From Echiichthys vipera (Eukaryota; Chordata; Actinopteri; Perciformes; Trachinidae), in NCBI GenBank assembly GCA_963691815.1, contig OY829653.1, forward strand, positions 33,430,074 through 33,494,073: a DNA stretch of 64,000 nucleotides. Reading direction: 5' to 3'. The translations under genes were made by a program, and so were the position numbers. The notes under the pieces were generated by a model. The model saw nothing but the letters and a program-made list of their open reading frames with translations. It was not told where the DNA came from and ran no database searches. Below are positions 31,360 to 42,018 of the stretch, in pieces. How positions within the stretch are numbered: position 1 is the stretch's first letter; each line of letters starts with the position of its first letter.

Positions 31360-32458
31360 TTAAAAGGTGGACTCACACCAGTCAGTGAAGTCCCTGACCA
31401 CTGGCCCATGATCACGGTCATCACTGCTGAGAAGGGACAGGATGACTGAGTCGTCAGCAAACGTTAAAATATGACGCTGATGATACTGGCTGCGACAATC
31501 ATTGGTGTATAAAATAAATAAAAGGGGGAAAAGAAAACAGTCTTGAGGAGAGCCGGTCGAGGAGAAGAGGAGACCAGAAAAAAACCCATTGACCCTTACC
31601 TGCTGAGACCATTCAGTTAAAATCATCAGCCATCCTATAAGGCCAGAGTCAATGCCATAAAAGTAATGTAATCTCTCGGCTAAAATGTGGGGTTGAATAC
31701 AGTTAAAAGCTAATGAGAAGTCATTAAAAAGAAATTTAGCAAATGTTTTCTTTCCCTCAAGATGCTTTAAAATCATATTTAAAAGAGTTCCTGTTGCATC
31801 CTCCACCCCCTGACCTGACCTATAGGCAAATTGAAGTGGGTCCAGATGATCTTAAACTTTAGATAGGAGGACCTCCTCGACAATTTTTTCAAATTACATC
31901 ATTGCAAGTGAGGTCAAGGCCACAGGCCTTAAGTCATTTAGTGACTAAGCGGCCTTATTTTGGGGGACAGGAACAATGACAGAGTTTTTCCAAAGCTGAG
32001 GGACCCTGTGAGTCTGGAGAGACATATTGAAAAGAAAACAAAAAATGTCGGCCAGCTGTAGGGCGCAATTTTTCAAGATGCGACTTCCAATGACATTAAG
32101 GCCAGGCCTTTTCCTCTCTTTGGTTTGACAGAAGAGATTAAAAAAAGTTCTAATGTCAATGAGTACTGTTACATCTGAGGACATATTTTTATAACCAGAG
32201 TTCCTCTGTAAAATCAAGGGTATTAAAGCGATTTAAAAAATGGTTAAGATCTTAAGACAGTTCATAATCAGACAAGGAATTAAAAGCAATTTGAGTCTTT
32301 TTGGTCGGCATTCCCATCATGGACCTAACCCCCTCCCAAGCCGGCCAAGAGTTAATTGATCTGAACATGTTCTCCACCCTCTCCTTATAATTCACCCTGG
32401 CTATTTTCAGTTCAGTTTTTAATGTTTTTTTGAGGATATGGTATTGAATCATCTTCAA
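31360..32458 (-). pseudogene. CR1/L2-group LINE reverse transcriptase
   Basis: Going down the minus strand: KERVENMFRSINSWPAWEGV (pre-RT), then RPGLNVIGSRILKNCALQLA, VPQLWKNSVIVPVPQ, then FLFNDFSLAFNCIQPHIL and ILTFADDSVILSLLSSDD. The FADD box is the RT catalytic motif. Stops and frame changes separate the parts (31806/31945, 32217/32252). Confidence 0.75.
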
Positions 32459-33100
32459 CCTCTTATCCGGGGTCAGGTCGCGGGGGCAGCAGCTTTAGCA
32501 GGGGACCCCAAACTTCCCTTTCCCGGGCCACATTAACCAGCTCTAACTGGGGGTTCCGGAGGCGTTCCCAGGCCAGTGTGGAGATAATATCTCTCCACCT
32601 AGTCCTGGGTGTTCCCCGAGGCCTCCTCCCAGCTGGATATGCCTGGAACACCTCCCACCTTACTAGATGCCCGAACCACCTCAACTGGCTCCTTTCAACG
32701 AAAAGGAGCAGCGGCTCTACTCCGAGTTACTCACGGATGGCTGAACTTCTCACCCTATCTCTAAGGGAGACTCCAGCCACCCTCCTGAGAAAACCAATTT
32801 CGGGCCGCTTGCACCCGCGACCTTGTTCTTTCGGTCATGACCCAGCTTTCATGACCATAGGTGAGGGTAGGAACAAAGATTGACCGGTAGATCGAGAGCA
32901 TTGCCTTCCGGCTCAGCTCTCTTTTCGTCACAACAGTGCGGTAGAGTGACTGCAACACCGCCCCCGCTGCTTCAATTCTCCAGCCAAACTCACGCTCCAT
33001 TGTCCCCTCACTCGTGAACATGATCCCGAGGTACTTGAACTCCTTCACTTGGGGTAAGGACTCATTTCCTACCTGGAGTAAGCAATCCATGTTGTGCATG
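32456..33100 (-). mobile_element. RTE-type LINE C-terminal fragment inserted in the CR1/L2-group LINE
   Basis: The minus frame 32761-33099 carries EFKYLGIMFTSEGTMEREF, RTVVTKRELSRKAMLSIYRS and VPTLTYGHESWVMTERTRSR. Frame 32463-32684 carries RRPRGTPRTRWRDIISTLAW and ends LLPPRPDPG. This is the C-terminal part of fish RTE/Rex-like LINEs. The neighbouring LINE reads NNKPWISKSVKSTIN before and YHILKKTLKTELKIARVN after it. The RTE piece is therefore an insertion, 5'-truncated. Confidence 0.8.
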
Positions 33101-33327
33101 TTAATCGTACTTTTGACCGATTTGGAAATCCAGGGCTTATTATTTGGAAATATGGTAATGGATTTCCTAGGGATGATTCATTCTTCAGAAAAAGTCACAT
33201 AGGAAGAGATAGTGTCTGTGAGTTCATTCAAATCAGTGCATGCATTTTTTAACATATCCCACTCGGTGCAGCTGAAGCAGTCTTGAAGGCAGTAGACAGA
33301 CTCCTCTGACCAAACCGGAACTAATCT

Positions 33328-33861
33328 TCACTCCAGCTTGTGTTTTCTCAGGACAGGTCTGTAGGACAGAACCAAATAAACAACATTGTGGTCCGACGAG
33401 CCAAAAGGTGGATGGAGTCTTTCACTGATCCATAACACAGATCCAGGTGCTTCGTAAGTCGAGTAAAACACGATACATATTATAAAAGTTCCCGAGGGAC
33501 TTCCCGGTTCTGCACAGGTTAAAGTCCCCCATAACAAAGTTTGCTGCGTCAGGGACAATTCTCTGCAGCCACTGCACAGTTCTCACTATAGCCTGAGTAG
33601 CTAGGTCCACATTAGCCTTGGGATGGATGTAAACTGTAAACTGTAAAGTGTAATGAAAAGCTGTGGGAATTCCCTCCACAAATAGAAGGGGCACAGAGAC
33701 ACAGACAGGAGTTCAATGTCAGGAGTACACAATGTTTCTGTGATAATGGTTGTGTTACACCACTTTTTATTCACACCAATTGATTTTCCTGTCACCGTGG
33801 AGTCTGTCAAGTCGAATGGGCTCTCTAGAGCCCCCGATCTCCAAGTTAGACTGTAGATCAA
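33328..33861 (-). pseudogene. CR1/L2-group LINE endonuclease
   Basis: Minus frames contain DSTVTGKSIG, then CNTTIITETLCTPDIELLSV and SLCPFYLWREFPQLFITL. Next are NFVMGDFNLC (GDFN motif) and PFGSSDHNVVYLVLSYRP (SDH motif). These are APE-type endonuclease landmarks in correct order. It would nick the target strand for RT priming. It is broken into three frames. Confidence 0.75.
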
Positions 33862-34140
33862 GGTCCTTCAGCCATGTCTCAGTCTGTGTCCCCCCAGCGC
33901 CAATTCTCCATGGAGATCCCTTTCCGGAGAAAATCCCCGGGGAAGGCTGCAGTAGGATCCATGGAGCCCACGCTGGAGTCCTGCAGGAAGAGGAGGAATT
34001 CCCGACCATACTTCAGACGCGCACGGTACTCTCAGAGTCCACTCAAAAAGAATCCAAAAAAATGTCAAAAAGACCGAAGAGTATGCCACAAGAGAGCGAG
34101 GCATGATTGTTGCTTCCTACCATACACACCCAGGTCAGCA

Positions 34141-34188
34141 AGGTAGTTGGTAATGACAGTAAACAGTTTTAAGGATAGAAGCACACAC

Positions 34189-34220
<32 letters not shown>

Positions 34221-34985
34221 CACTACTGCTGCCTGTCGCCATTACAGTGCCATGAGTATCACAGTATCGGCCTTCGACAAAAGGGGTGTATGGAGAGCAT
34301 AGCCAGGAGGCCTCATACTGGACCTGACTGTGGTACATGCTCCATGTGAGGACATTTATTAAAGCTGGATGATGGGAGTGGATAGCAAGCAGAGTTACCC
34401 CAGACAGGTGGCCCCTTACTGGGCATGCAGCTGAGGCTGAGGCTGATCGTATTGGACATGCATGACATACATTTCGACCTGATTATGGTACTAGATGAAA
34501 AGTGAAGCTATTATAGTTCATACTGAAAGGGCAGAGCAGAATCTAGCTTTGAGACAACTTTTTTGAAATTTGTCTTGGTCTCGTGCCTTGTTGGCCTTGT
34601 CTTGGACTCAGCTATTGAGAAGTGGTCCAGTTATTGCTGCCTGCTGATTCTGGAACACTTGTACAGAACATTTTAAACAGCGCCAGTATTATGCCAACAA
34701 AAACATAAGCTAACAGTGGTAAAGTTTGGACTCCAAAACATCTGCATCTTATGTTGTGAGTTTGGCAACATGAGTCGAAGAAGTCACTGTCGGCTGAGGA
34801 ATTTGACGATATTAAAATAAAACTGCTCAACTTCCTAAGAGAAGAGATATCTGCTGTCAGCCTGCAGCAGGAGAGCATCCTGGAACTTGTGGAAGAGGTA
34901 AAACATTCTCCGTATCCAGCACGCCAAGAAGGACAACAGCTTACTTACCTACATTACCATCACCAGGCTTCACATACCTTGGTCA
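34141..34985. other. Mixed non-coding repeats
   Basis: A (CA)n run lies at about 34180-34220. The segment 34322-34376 (CTGTGGTACATGCTCC, GACATTTATTAAAGCTGGATG) recurs at 30980-31028. The stretch 34760-34910 has a short helical frame (EEFDDIKIKLLNFLREE) that could be a LINE ORF1 relic. Nothing else is supported. Confidence 0.4.
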
Positions 34986-35110
34986 TATAGTCTTAGGGCT
35001 GGATTTGGGATGGAACCCGACATGCATGGTGAGGAGCTTCCGGGTCTTAACATCTGTGGTCTGTATCTCGTCCTTTGGCCACCTGATTATTCCGGCGGGG
35101 GAGAAGCGCA
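34986..35110 (-). repeat. Short copy of R2/R4-type LINE segment also at 36480-36600
   Basis: The stretch from about 34996 to 35100 is nearly identical to 36483-36595 (both contain CATGCATGGTGAGGAGCTTC and TCTGTATCTCGTCCTTTGGC). It is a detached fragment of the same LINE as the one at 35545-36600. Confidence 0.8.
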
Positions 35111-35354
35111 CTTAAGCAGCTTAAGATGAAACATAAAAACATTGTTCAAACAAGTAAGACCTCGGCACAATCTCATGGGAGTACCTCATTTTGAGCATGT
35201 TTTACATTGTACAGTAAATATTACCGTAAGTGGCTGTTTGACTGTAAGGTTGTTTTATCCCAACATAATTGTTTTCACACACATAAATGTCTTCTCATAT
35301 ATATCATGTTCTGTTAAGTAACCAAGCCTATTTAAACTCAACTTCTACTCAGCC

Positions 35355-35470
35355 AACAGAAAGAAAGCAGATTCCCATAAAACGGGTGGTGGCCCGACAC
35401 CACCACCTCTAACGAAGGCAGAGGAGCTGGCCCTAAGCCAGAATTTAGGAAGGCTCATCCTCTGAGCTCA
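35355..35470 (+). pseudogene. Myb/SANT-like (Harbinger/NAIF1-type) protein fragment
   Basis: A plus frame reads HKTGGGPTPPPLTKAEELAL then SQNLGRLIL and stops. KTGGG-x-x-PPPLT-x-E-x-LAL is the conserved segment after the Myb/SANT-like domain in Harbinger accessory and NAIF1-like proteins of fish. A single exon-like remnant. Confidence 0.5.
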
Positions 35471-35544
35471 CCCCCCAAGACACAAGTGTCTTTATAAAAT
35501 GTTATATGCCTAATCAATATATATATATATTAAAAAAAACAACC

Positions 35545-36600
35545 TTCTCCTCATCCTCCGCGGGTCCTCTACCAGAGGCCAGGGAGCTTGAGGGTTCTGA
35601 GCAGTATCTTTGCTGTTCGGAGCACTGCACTTTTCTGGACCGAAATGTCCGAAGTTGTTCCGGGAATCTGCTGTAGCCACTCCTCCAGCTTGGGGGTCAC
35701 TGCCCCTCGTGCTGCGATCAACACGGGCACTACTGTCACCTTTACCTCGCAGGCTCTCTCCAGCTCCTCTTTGAGCCCTTGGTTTTTTTCAAGTTTCTCG
35801 TGTTCCTTTTTGCGAATGTTCACATCGCTTGGTATCGCCACATCCACCACCACAGCTTTCTTCTGTCCTTTATCAACCACCATGATATCTGGTTGGTTTG
35901 CCATTACCATCCTGTCAGTCTGTATCTGGAAGTCCCACAGGATCTTCGCTCGCTCATTCTCCACCACCTTTGGAGGAGTTTCCCCTTTGGATCTTGGGGT
36001 TTCCGGTCCATACTCTGCACAGATATTTCTGTACACTATGCCAGCCACTTGGTTATGTCGTTCCATGTAGGCTTTTTCTGCCAGCATCTTGCACCCTGCG
36101 GTTATGTGTTGGATTGTTTCAGGTGCCTCTTTGCACAACCTACACCTTGGGTCTTGTCTGGTGTGGTTTATCTGGGCCTCCATCGCTCTGTTACACAGGT
36201 TGCTCCTGTGCAGCCATGGTGAATACCTCAGTGCTGTCCAATAGGCCAGCCCTCTCTAGCCATTGGTAGGACTTCTTGAGATCAGCTTCTTCAGTGATGT
36301 TCCGGTGGTACATGCTGTGTAGGGGCTTGTCCTCCCATGTTGGCTCCTCCTTCAGACATTCACTGAGTACGTCATCCGTGGGGGCCTTATCCTTGATGTA
36401 TTCATGGAGCTTGGATGTTTTATCCAGGATAGTGGCTCTCACACTCACTAGTCCACGGCCTCCTCCCTTATGGCTTGCGTATAGTCTCAGGGTACTGGAT
36501 TTAGGATGGAACCCGCCATGCATGGTGAGGAGCTTCCAGGTCTTAACATCTGTGGTCTGTATCTCGTCCTTTGGCCACCTGATTATTCCCGCAGGTTATC
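35545..36600 (-). mobile_element. LINE of the restriction-like-endonuclease type (R2/R4 group), 3' part
   Basis: Minus frames 36523-36191 (MHGGFHPKSSTLRLY, TSKLHEYIKDKAPTDD) and 36183-35569 follow each other with a small frame change. The second contains CRLCKEAPETIQHITAGC, a CCHC finger, and then QPDIMVVDKGQKKAVVVDVA, a PD-(D/E)xK-like site placed after it. CCHC then PD...D/VDVA is the layout of LINEs with a restriction-like endonuclease at the C-terminus (R2, R4/Dong, NeSL). RT is not present here. The end reads RTLKLPGLW. The 204-codon frame is open. Confidence 0.7.
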
Positions 36601-36744
36601 TGATCACTTGCAGGGTGTAGCTTTTTATTGCCCGGCACTTGTTCTTACCATTGAGCTGACTTCTTAGGACTTGTCTTACTCGCTGGAGGTATTTGGCAGT
36701 TGCCGCTTTCATTGTTGCCTGTTCGATGTTGCCATTTGCCTGTG

Positions 36745-38880
36745 TCCAAAATGGCGCCGCGGATGGCTGCCTCGATTTGTTGGTGCACTTTGTTTTGTCT
36801 TGTTTTGTTTGTAAACACGTTTTTTTGTTTGGGTTCACGGCTCTCTTTCACCAGAGAACAACTCATGAACACTCGGGTAACAACTCCACAGGGTTTGTTT
36901 CCGGAATTTCTGGCTCCCACATTGGTTCTGGTGAACTTTTTTTGTCAAAGGTACCCTCACCTTTACAACTTTACACCGTCGCAGGGGGAAACAAGCCGGT
37001 GCGCTCGTGCGCCTTCGCCAGAGGGGAAGACGCACGCCGCTACCTGGAATATTTCTCTCCAACGTGCGCTCACTGGGCAATAAAATGGACGAACTTCAGC
37101 TTCTGTTGAGGAGAGACAAGGACTTCAACTCATCCTCTGTTTTGTGCTTCACCGGGTCATGGCTGTGCGAGAACATCCCGGACTCTGCGCTACAGCTGGA
37201 TGGATTCCAGCTTCACCGAGCGGACCGTGACACGAGGCTCTCTGGCAAAACAAAGGGTGGAGGTATTTGTTTCTACACCAACAGCGGCTGGTGCAACGAC
37301 GTAACGGTGATACAACAGCACTGTTCTCCCCTCCTGGAAACTTTTATTATTAACTGCAAACCATTCTACTCCCCACGTGAGTTCGCTTCCTTCATTCCGG
37401 TCGGTGTTTACATTCCATCGGAGGCCAACGTGCAGGACGCACAGCGCGCGCTCGCCGACCAGATACTGGAAGTGGAGCGGACAGACCCGGCCTCCTTAGT
37501 TATTGTCCTCGCGGATTTTAACAAAGGTAACCTCAGTCACGAATTGCCCAAATACAGACGGTTTATAAAATGTGCAATCTGGGAGGGGAACACTCTGGAT
37601 CACTGTTACACAACAGTCAGTAATGCCTATCAACATGGTCCACCTGATTCCTGCCTACAGACAAAGACTAAAATTCTCTAAACCTGTGGTGAGGACATCA
37701 AAGAAGTGGACCAGTGAAGCTGCAGAGGACTTAAAGGCGTGTCTGGACTGTACTGACTGGGATGTCTTCAGGACTGCTTCCACCAGTCTGGATGAGTACA
37801 CAGAAGCTGTGACCTCATACATCAGCTTCTGTGAGGACTGCTGTGTACCAACATGCACCAGGGTGACCCTGGTTCACACCCAGACTCCGACAGTTGAGGT
37901 CTGACAAGGAAAGGGCTTTCAAAGAGCAGAGTACATAGAGGCCAAGTACAGGTTTTGCAGGGCGGTGAAGAACGCTAAACAGCTGTACTCCAACAAGCTT
38001 CAACATCAGTTCTCCTCTAACGACTCTGCCTCTGTCTGGAGGGGGCTCAGGCAGATCACCAACTACAAGCCAAGAGCCCCCCTGCTGCTAATGATCAACG
38101 CCTTGCCAACAACCTCAACGACTTCTACTGCCGCTTTGAAGATTACCTGGACAGTACTCACACCAACCCCCACCACACTACCCACCAGCTCCAGCCCACC
38201 AGCTCTTCTCCCCCCACCACCACAATAGAGACTGTACACCTCTTACCACTACAGCTGCCCCTCCCCACCTCCCCTCCACGACACCTCTGTCTGTCCTTGA
38301 AAGAGATGTTAACCGGCTCTTCAAGAGACAGAACACCCGCAAAGCTGCTGGGCCAGATTCCGTGTCTCCATCCTGCCTGAAGCACTGTGCAGACCAGCTG
38401 TCTCCTCTGTTCACGGACATCTTCAACACCTCACTGGAGACATACCTTGTGCCAGCTTGCTTCAAGGCCTCCACCATCATCCCAGTCCCCAAAAAACCAG
38501 GACCCACTGGACTAAACGACTACAGACCTGTGGCCCTGACCTCTGTGGTCATGAAATCCTTTGAGCACCTGGTTTTGTCCCACCTCAAATCCATCACAGA
38601 CTCACTCCTGGACCCCCTGCAATTTGCCTACAGAGCCAACAGGTCTGTAGACGATGCTGTTAACCTGGCCACACACTTCATTCTCCAGCATCTGGACTCT
38701 GCAGGATCCTACGTCAGGATCCTGTTTGTGGACTTCAGCTCTGCCTTCAACACAATCATCCCGGCTCGTCTGCAGGACAAGCTTTCACGACTCAACGTGC
38801 CCGACTCCACCTGCAGGTGGATCACTGACTTCCTGACGGACAGAAAGCAGTGTCCAGTGAAAAGGGGGGGTGTTAATATA
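36745..38880 (+). mobile_element. CR1/L2-group LINE on the plus strand, 3'-truncated
   Basis: Begins with AAAATGGCGCCGCGGATGGC and a hydrophobic N-terminal frame, followed by endonuclease and RT in the plus orientation. Coding stops inside RT (after TDFLTDRKQ) at about 38855, so the 3' end is missing or replaced. It belongs to the same broad family as the minus-strand LINE at 31-34 kb (similar TKGGGICFYTN-type endonuclease). Confidence 0.7.
37007..37681 (+). pseudogene. CR1/L2-group LINE endonuclease
   Basis: A 224-codon frame with PLPGIFLSNVRSLGNKMDEL, CFTGSWLCENIPDSA and GKTKGGGICFYTNSGWCND. KPFYSPREFASFIPVGVYIP and VLADFNKGNL (GDFN position reads ADFN) follow. The C-terminal GxxDHN-like segment is lost near 37600. 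The N-terminal cap is in another frame (36700-37083), so a frameshift lies near 37010. Confidence 0.75.
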
Positions 38881-38916
38881 ACACCTGTGATTTGGGTACG
38901 TTTACATAACGTATGA
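37682..38916 (+). pseudogene. CR1/L2-group LINE reverse transcriptase, truncated
   Basis: A linker (KKWTSEAAEDLKACLDCTDW) and then frame 38362-38916 contain SPLFTDIFNTSLETYLVPAC, FKASTIIPVPKKPG, NDYRPVALTSVVMKSFEHL and LFVDFSSAFNTIIPARL, RT blocks up to block 4/5. FADD-type catalytic sequence is absent because the element ends at about 38870. A stop at about 37902 interrupts the linker. Confidence 0.8.
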
Positions 38917-38939
38917 GTTCCAGATGTTTTTAATATAAC

Positions 38940-39060
38940 GAATGACAGTTAAGAGTCTTTAACAGAATTCCAAAGCCTGATGGCAGAGGGGAAGAAACTT
39001 CTCCTTTACACAAAGCTAGACTGTCTTGTGACATAGGGTTAGGCCTGCTTTGCCTATCAG
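38940..39060 (+). repeat. LINE 3'-region fragment
   Basis: The phrase AAAGCCTGATGGCAGAGGGG followed by AAGAAACTTCTCC occurs commonly in 3' regions of fish CR1/L2-type LINEs. It is short and its link to the preceding LINE is unclear. Confidence 0.35.
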
Positions 39061-39379
39061 TGATTTTGGGGAATGATTTGGCTGGAAATCGTGTCTGGGC
39101 TGACGGTTGTCAAATATCAAATGACTTCCTGCTTTGCTACAGTGCGGACGCTTTTCTGCTTGCTCTCGCCTTTGCTTGCATTTTTTGCTACCATCTGCTA
39201 CTATTTGCTACTTTACTACTATTCTCCTGGATACTTACAAAACCAGTGGGATTAAATTTCTTTTAGATAACAGAGGCATTTTTCAATATTTTTACGACAT
39301 CCTCAACGCTAGGCAGGGAGGCCTACCATTCAAGATAAGCCTGAGCCTGTGCTAAAGTGCTAAAGGTAATCAGCAGAAG

Positions 39380-40731
39380 ATGCCTCCCTTCTCTACGGAA
39401 GATTACCACAAACTACTACAGAAGATTTTACTGTTGGAAACAAAAATTAATCGGTTAGAAGTATATATAGAAGTGAATGGATATTTTGGAAACAATACCA
39501 CTCTAGCACTGGTTGAAAACAGCGGACAGGGGCATGCCAGATCCCAGCTAACTAGCAATGATGAAGCTACGAGGAAACGGGAGGGGGTAATAAATCTACC
39601 AGCGATAATCCTCACTGGAACACACTTGGTGCAAAGCCAAAGAGTAGACCACCTCCCTGCGACAAGGGAGAACGGATAACTGGGAGGACCCAGCTCCCCG
39701 ATATATCTGATCTGACCGGTTGGCCTGCGCTACCATCTCCATCCAGGCATAGCGCTTCATCAACTCCCCTGTCACGTAGGACACAGCAGCGGACAGCTGA
39801 GAAGAGGAAAAGTACCAAGAAACCTCCCCAGCAAGCAAGTGTTCAACTAAAGAACAGGTTTGCTCCACTGTTGCCGGACAATGGATCCCCCTCTGATTGC
39901 CTGAATAACTCACCATCACCACGCAGAAGGGTAAGACCTGCTAACTTAAAACCACAGAGAAAGCTAACAAGAGGGCCTGGAAATCTGATTGTGGGTGACT
40001 TTTCTGTAAAAGATATGAAAAGCAATAATAACACCAAAGTACTCTGCTTTCTGAAGGATACAGTGTCTGACTTGGAAAAAAAAATCCTGGAAATTGTGGC
40101 TGCACACCCAAATGTGAAAAATATTATTCTGCACACTGGTTTTAATGACATTGAAAAACAACAATCAAGGGAGCTGAGAGAGCACTTCAATAAACTCTTT
40201 GAAACAGTCAGCGCTGTGAATGCTGAGGTGTTTATCAGTGGTCCTCTACCCCCGATCGGGAGAGGAGCTGAGAGATTCAGTCGACTTTACTCGCTGAATG
40301 AGTGGCTCTCCAGCGCTTTTCTTGCTCGTTCAATGCATTTTATTGACAATTTTAGCATTTTCTGGGACCACAGGCATCTTTTTAAGGCAGACGGATTTTG
40401 TCTAAATAAACTGGGAGTAAAGCTTTTCATGACCAACATGTCTTACTTCCTGCGTCATCCATCTATCATCACTGCCAAGGACAAGAGACAAGAGGAACCA
40501 ACGAAAAAGGAAGACACAACACAGCTTATCATGAACGTCGAAGGAGGACCGCCATTGCAAAAGGAGAGCGCTGACCATGAGACACACCAGAGCAAAGAGG
40601 AGAGGTGTCCATCCCCCTCTACCGCCCCCTTCATTTCGAATGCGCGTGAAGATCCCTCCCCCACACCCCCAAGCCTTCATCCACTTCTTGGCTTCTACTG
40701 GCTGCCACAAAAACCTCCAGTCAGGATTTAG
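39380..40731 (+). pseudogene. L2 ORF1 with SGNH/GDSL esterase-like domain
   Basis: A first frame (39380-39679) has a helical start (LLQKILLLETKINRLEVYIE, a possible coiled coil). The main frame 39871-40731 (286 codons) has NLIVGDFSVKDM, NVKNIILHTGFNDIEKQQ, VFISGPLPPIGRGAERFSRL and LFKADGFCLNKLGVKLFM. These are the four SGNH blocks of esterase-type LINE ORF1s. The nucleophile position reads GDF instead of GDS and the final D-x-x-H reads DGFCLN, so the catalytic Ser and His look lost. A frameshift separates the two parts. Confidence 0.75.
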
Positions 40732-41531
40732 ACCTTTTCATAGCACCGAGACGGCCCTTATTAAAGTTATAAATGACATCCGTCTTAACACAGACTCTAG
40801 CAAAACTTCAGTATTAACGCTGTTGGACCTCAGTGCTGCATTTGACACTGTCGACCACTCAATACTTTTGGACAGGTTGGAAAACTGGGTGGGGCTCTCA
40901 GGCACAGTCTTAAACTGGTTCAAGTCATATCTACAAGATAGGAACTATTTTGTTTCCATTGGCGACTTTGTATCAGAACAAACCAACGTAACGTGTGGAC
41001 TCCACCAAGGTTCAACCGACTTTATTTAACATCTATATGCTCCCACTAGGACAAATCATGCAAAATAATAACATTGACCACCATTGCTATGCCGATGACA
41101 CCCAAATCTATGTAGCGCTATCACCAAATGACTATCGCCCCATAGATCGTCTGTGCCAGTGCATTGAGCAAGTCAAACACTGGATGTGCCAAAATTTCCT
41201 TCAACTAAATGAGGATAAAACTGAGATAATTGTTTTTGGTGCTAAGAAAGAAAGGTCTAAAGTCATCCAACACCTTCAATCACCGTCCCTGAAAACCTCA
41301 AATAAAGCCAGAAATCTTGGGGTTATTATGGATTCTGAGTTACATTTCGACAGTAACATCAAATCAGTAACAAAATCGGCCTACTATCACCTTAAAAATG
41401 TAACAAGACTTAGAGGGCTCATGTCAGCCCAAGACTTAGAAAAACTTGTCCATGCCTTTATTACCAGTAGGCTAGACTACTGTAATGGTCTCCTTGTAGG
41501 TCTTCCCAAAAAAACTGTCAGGCAGCTATAG
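40732..41531 (+). pseudogene. L2 reverse transcriptase, central and C-terminal part
   Basis: Frame 40577-41029 contains KTSVLTLLDLSAAFDTVDHS and LNWFKSYLQDRNYFVSIGDF. Frame 40995-41531 contains HCYADDTQIYVALSPNDYRP, the catalytic YADD, then MCQNFLQLNEDKTEIIVFG and VHAFITSRLDYCNGLLVGLP. This is the standard L2 RT order. The frames overlap around 41000-41030 with a deletion near the PQGSVLGP segment, and a stop cuts the C-terminus at 41529. Confidence 0.85.
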
Positions 41532-42018
41532 CTTGCTCATTACACTGGCTTCCTGTACGTCAGATAATTGATTTCAAAATCCTCCTGCTCACATATAAAT
41601 TACTACATGGTCTAGGGCCGAAGTATATCACTGATATGCTCCTACTAGCCTTCTAGATCACTAAGATCCTCTGAGGCCAATCTGTTAGTGGTTCGCAGAG
41701 TAAACTCAAATCAAGGGAAAGCATCTTTCAGTCATTATGCAACAAACAACTGGAATAAACTTCCTGAAGATGAAAGACTTTTACCCACTCTGACCACTTT
41801 TAAAACTAGACTGAAAACTTTTATGTTCACCTTAGCTTTCTGCTAAATCTTTGCACTTTTAACGTCCGCACTGTTTTTATTATTGTCTTTGTTTTTAATT
41901 CTCTTTGTCTTTCTGTAATGCATTTTAATTCACGACATGTTGTGCTGTGAAGCACTTTGAGTCTGCCTTGTGTATGAAAAGTTCTGTACAAATAAAGTTG
42001 CCTTGCCTTGCCTTGCCT

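Larger units (their letters stand above)
31036..34140 (-). mobile_element. CR1/L2-group LINE on the minus strand
   Basis: Reading the minus strand from 34140 downward, endonuclease is followed by RT and a 3' region ending near TTATCCCCAAGGGG (31052-31065), a common fish LINE 3' end. An RTE fragment interrupts it at about 32456-33100. The whole is frameshifted. A 5' untranslated part reaches to an unclear point upstream of 33900. Confidence 0.7.
39061..42018 (+). mobile_element. L2-type LINE with internal deletion
   Basis: An ORF1 with an esterase-like fold, RT, and a 3' end with (CTTGC)n tail (GTTGCCTTGCCTTGCCTTGC ending at about 42018). The end of ORF1 (LHPLLGFYWL) joins directly to RT (LQSGFRPFHSTETALIKVIN) near 40690-40730. 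The endonuclease and the beginning of RT are therefore missing. The upstream 39060-39380 is a probable 5' UTR. Confidence 0.8.

Noticed and set aside
35588..36269. Three overlapping plus-strand frames up to 160 codons
   Set aside because: Antisense shadows of the R2/R4-type LINE C-terminus, which has the CCHC and nuclease motifs.
36693..37109. Plus-strand frames with a hydrophobic start that look like secreted proteins
   Set aside because: They lie in the 5' region of a CR1/L2-group LINE and run into its endonuclease.
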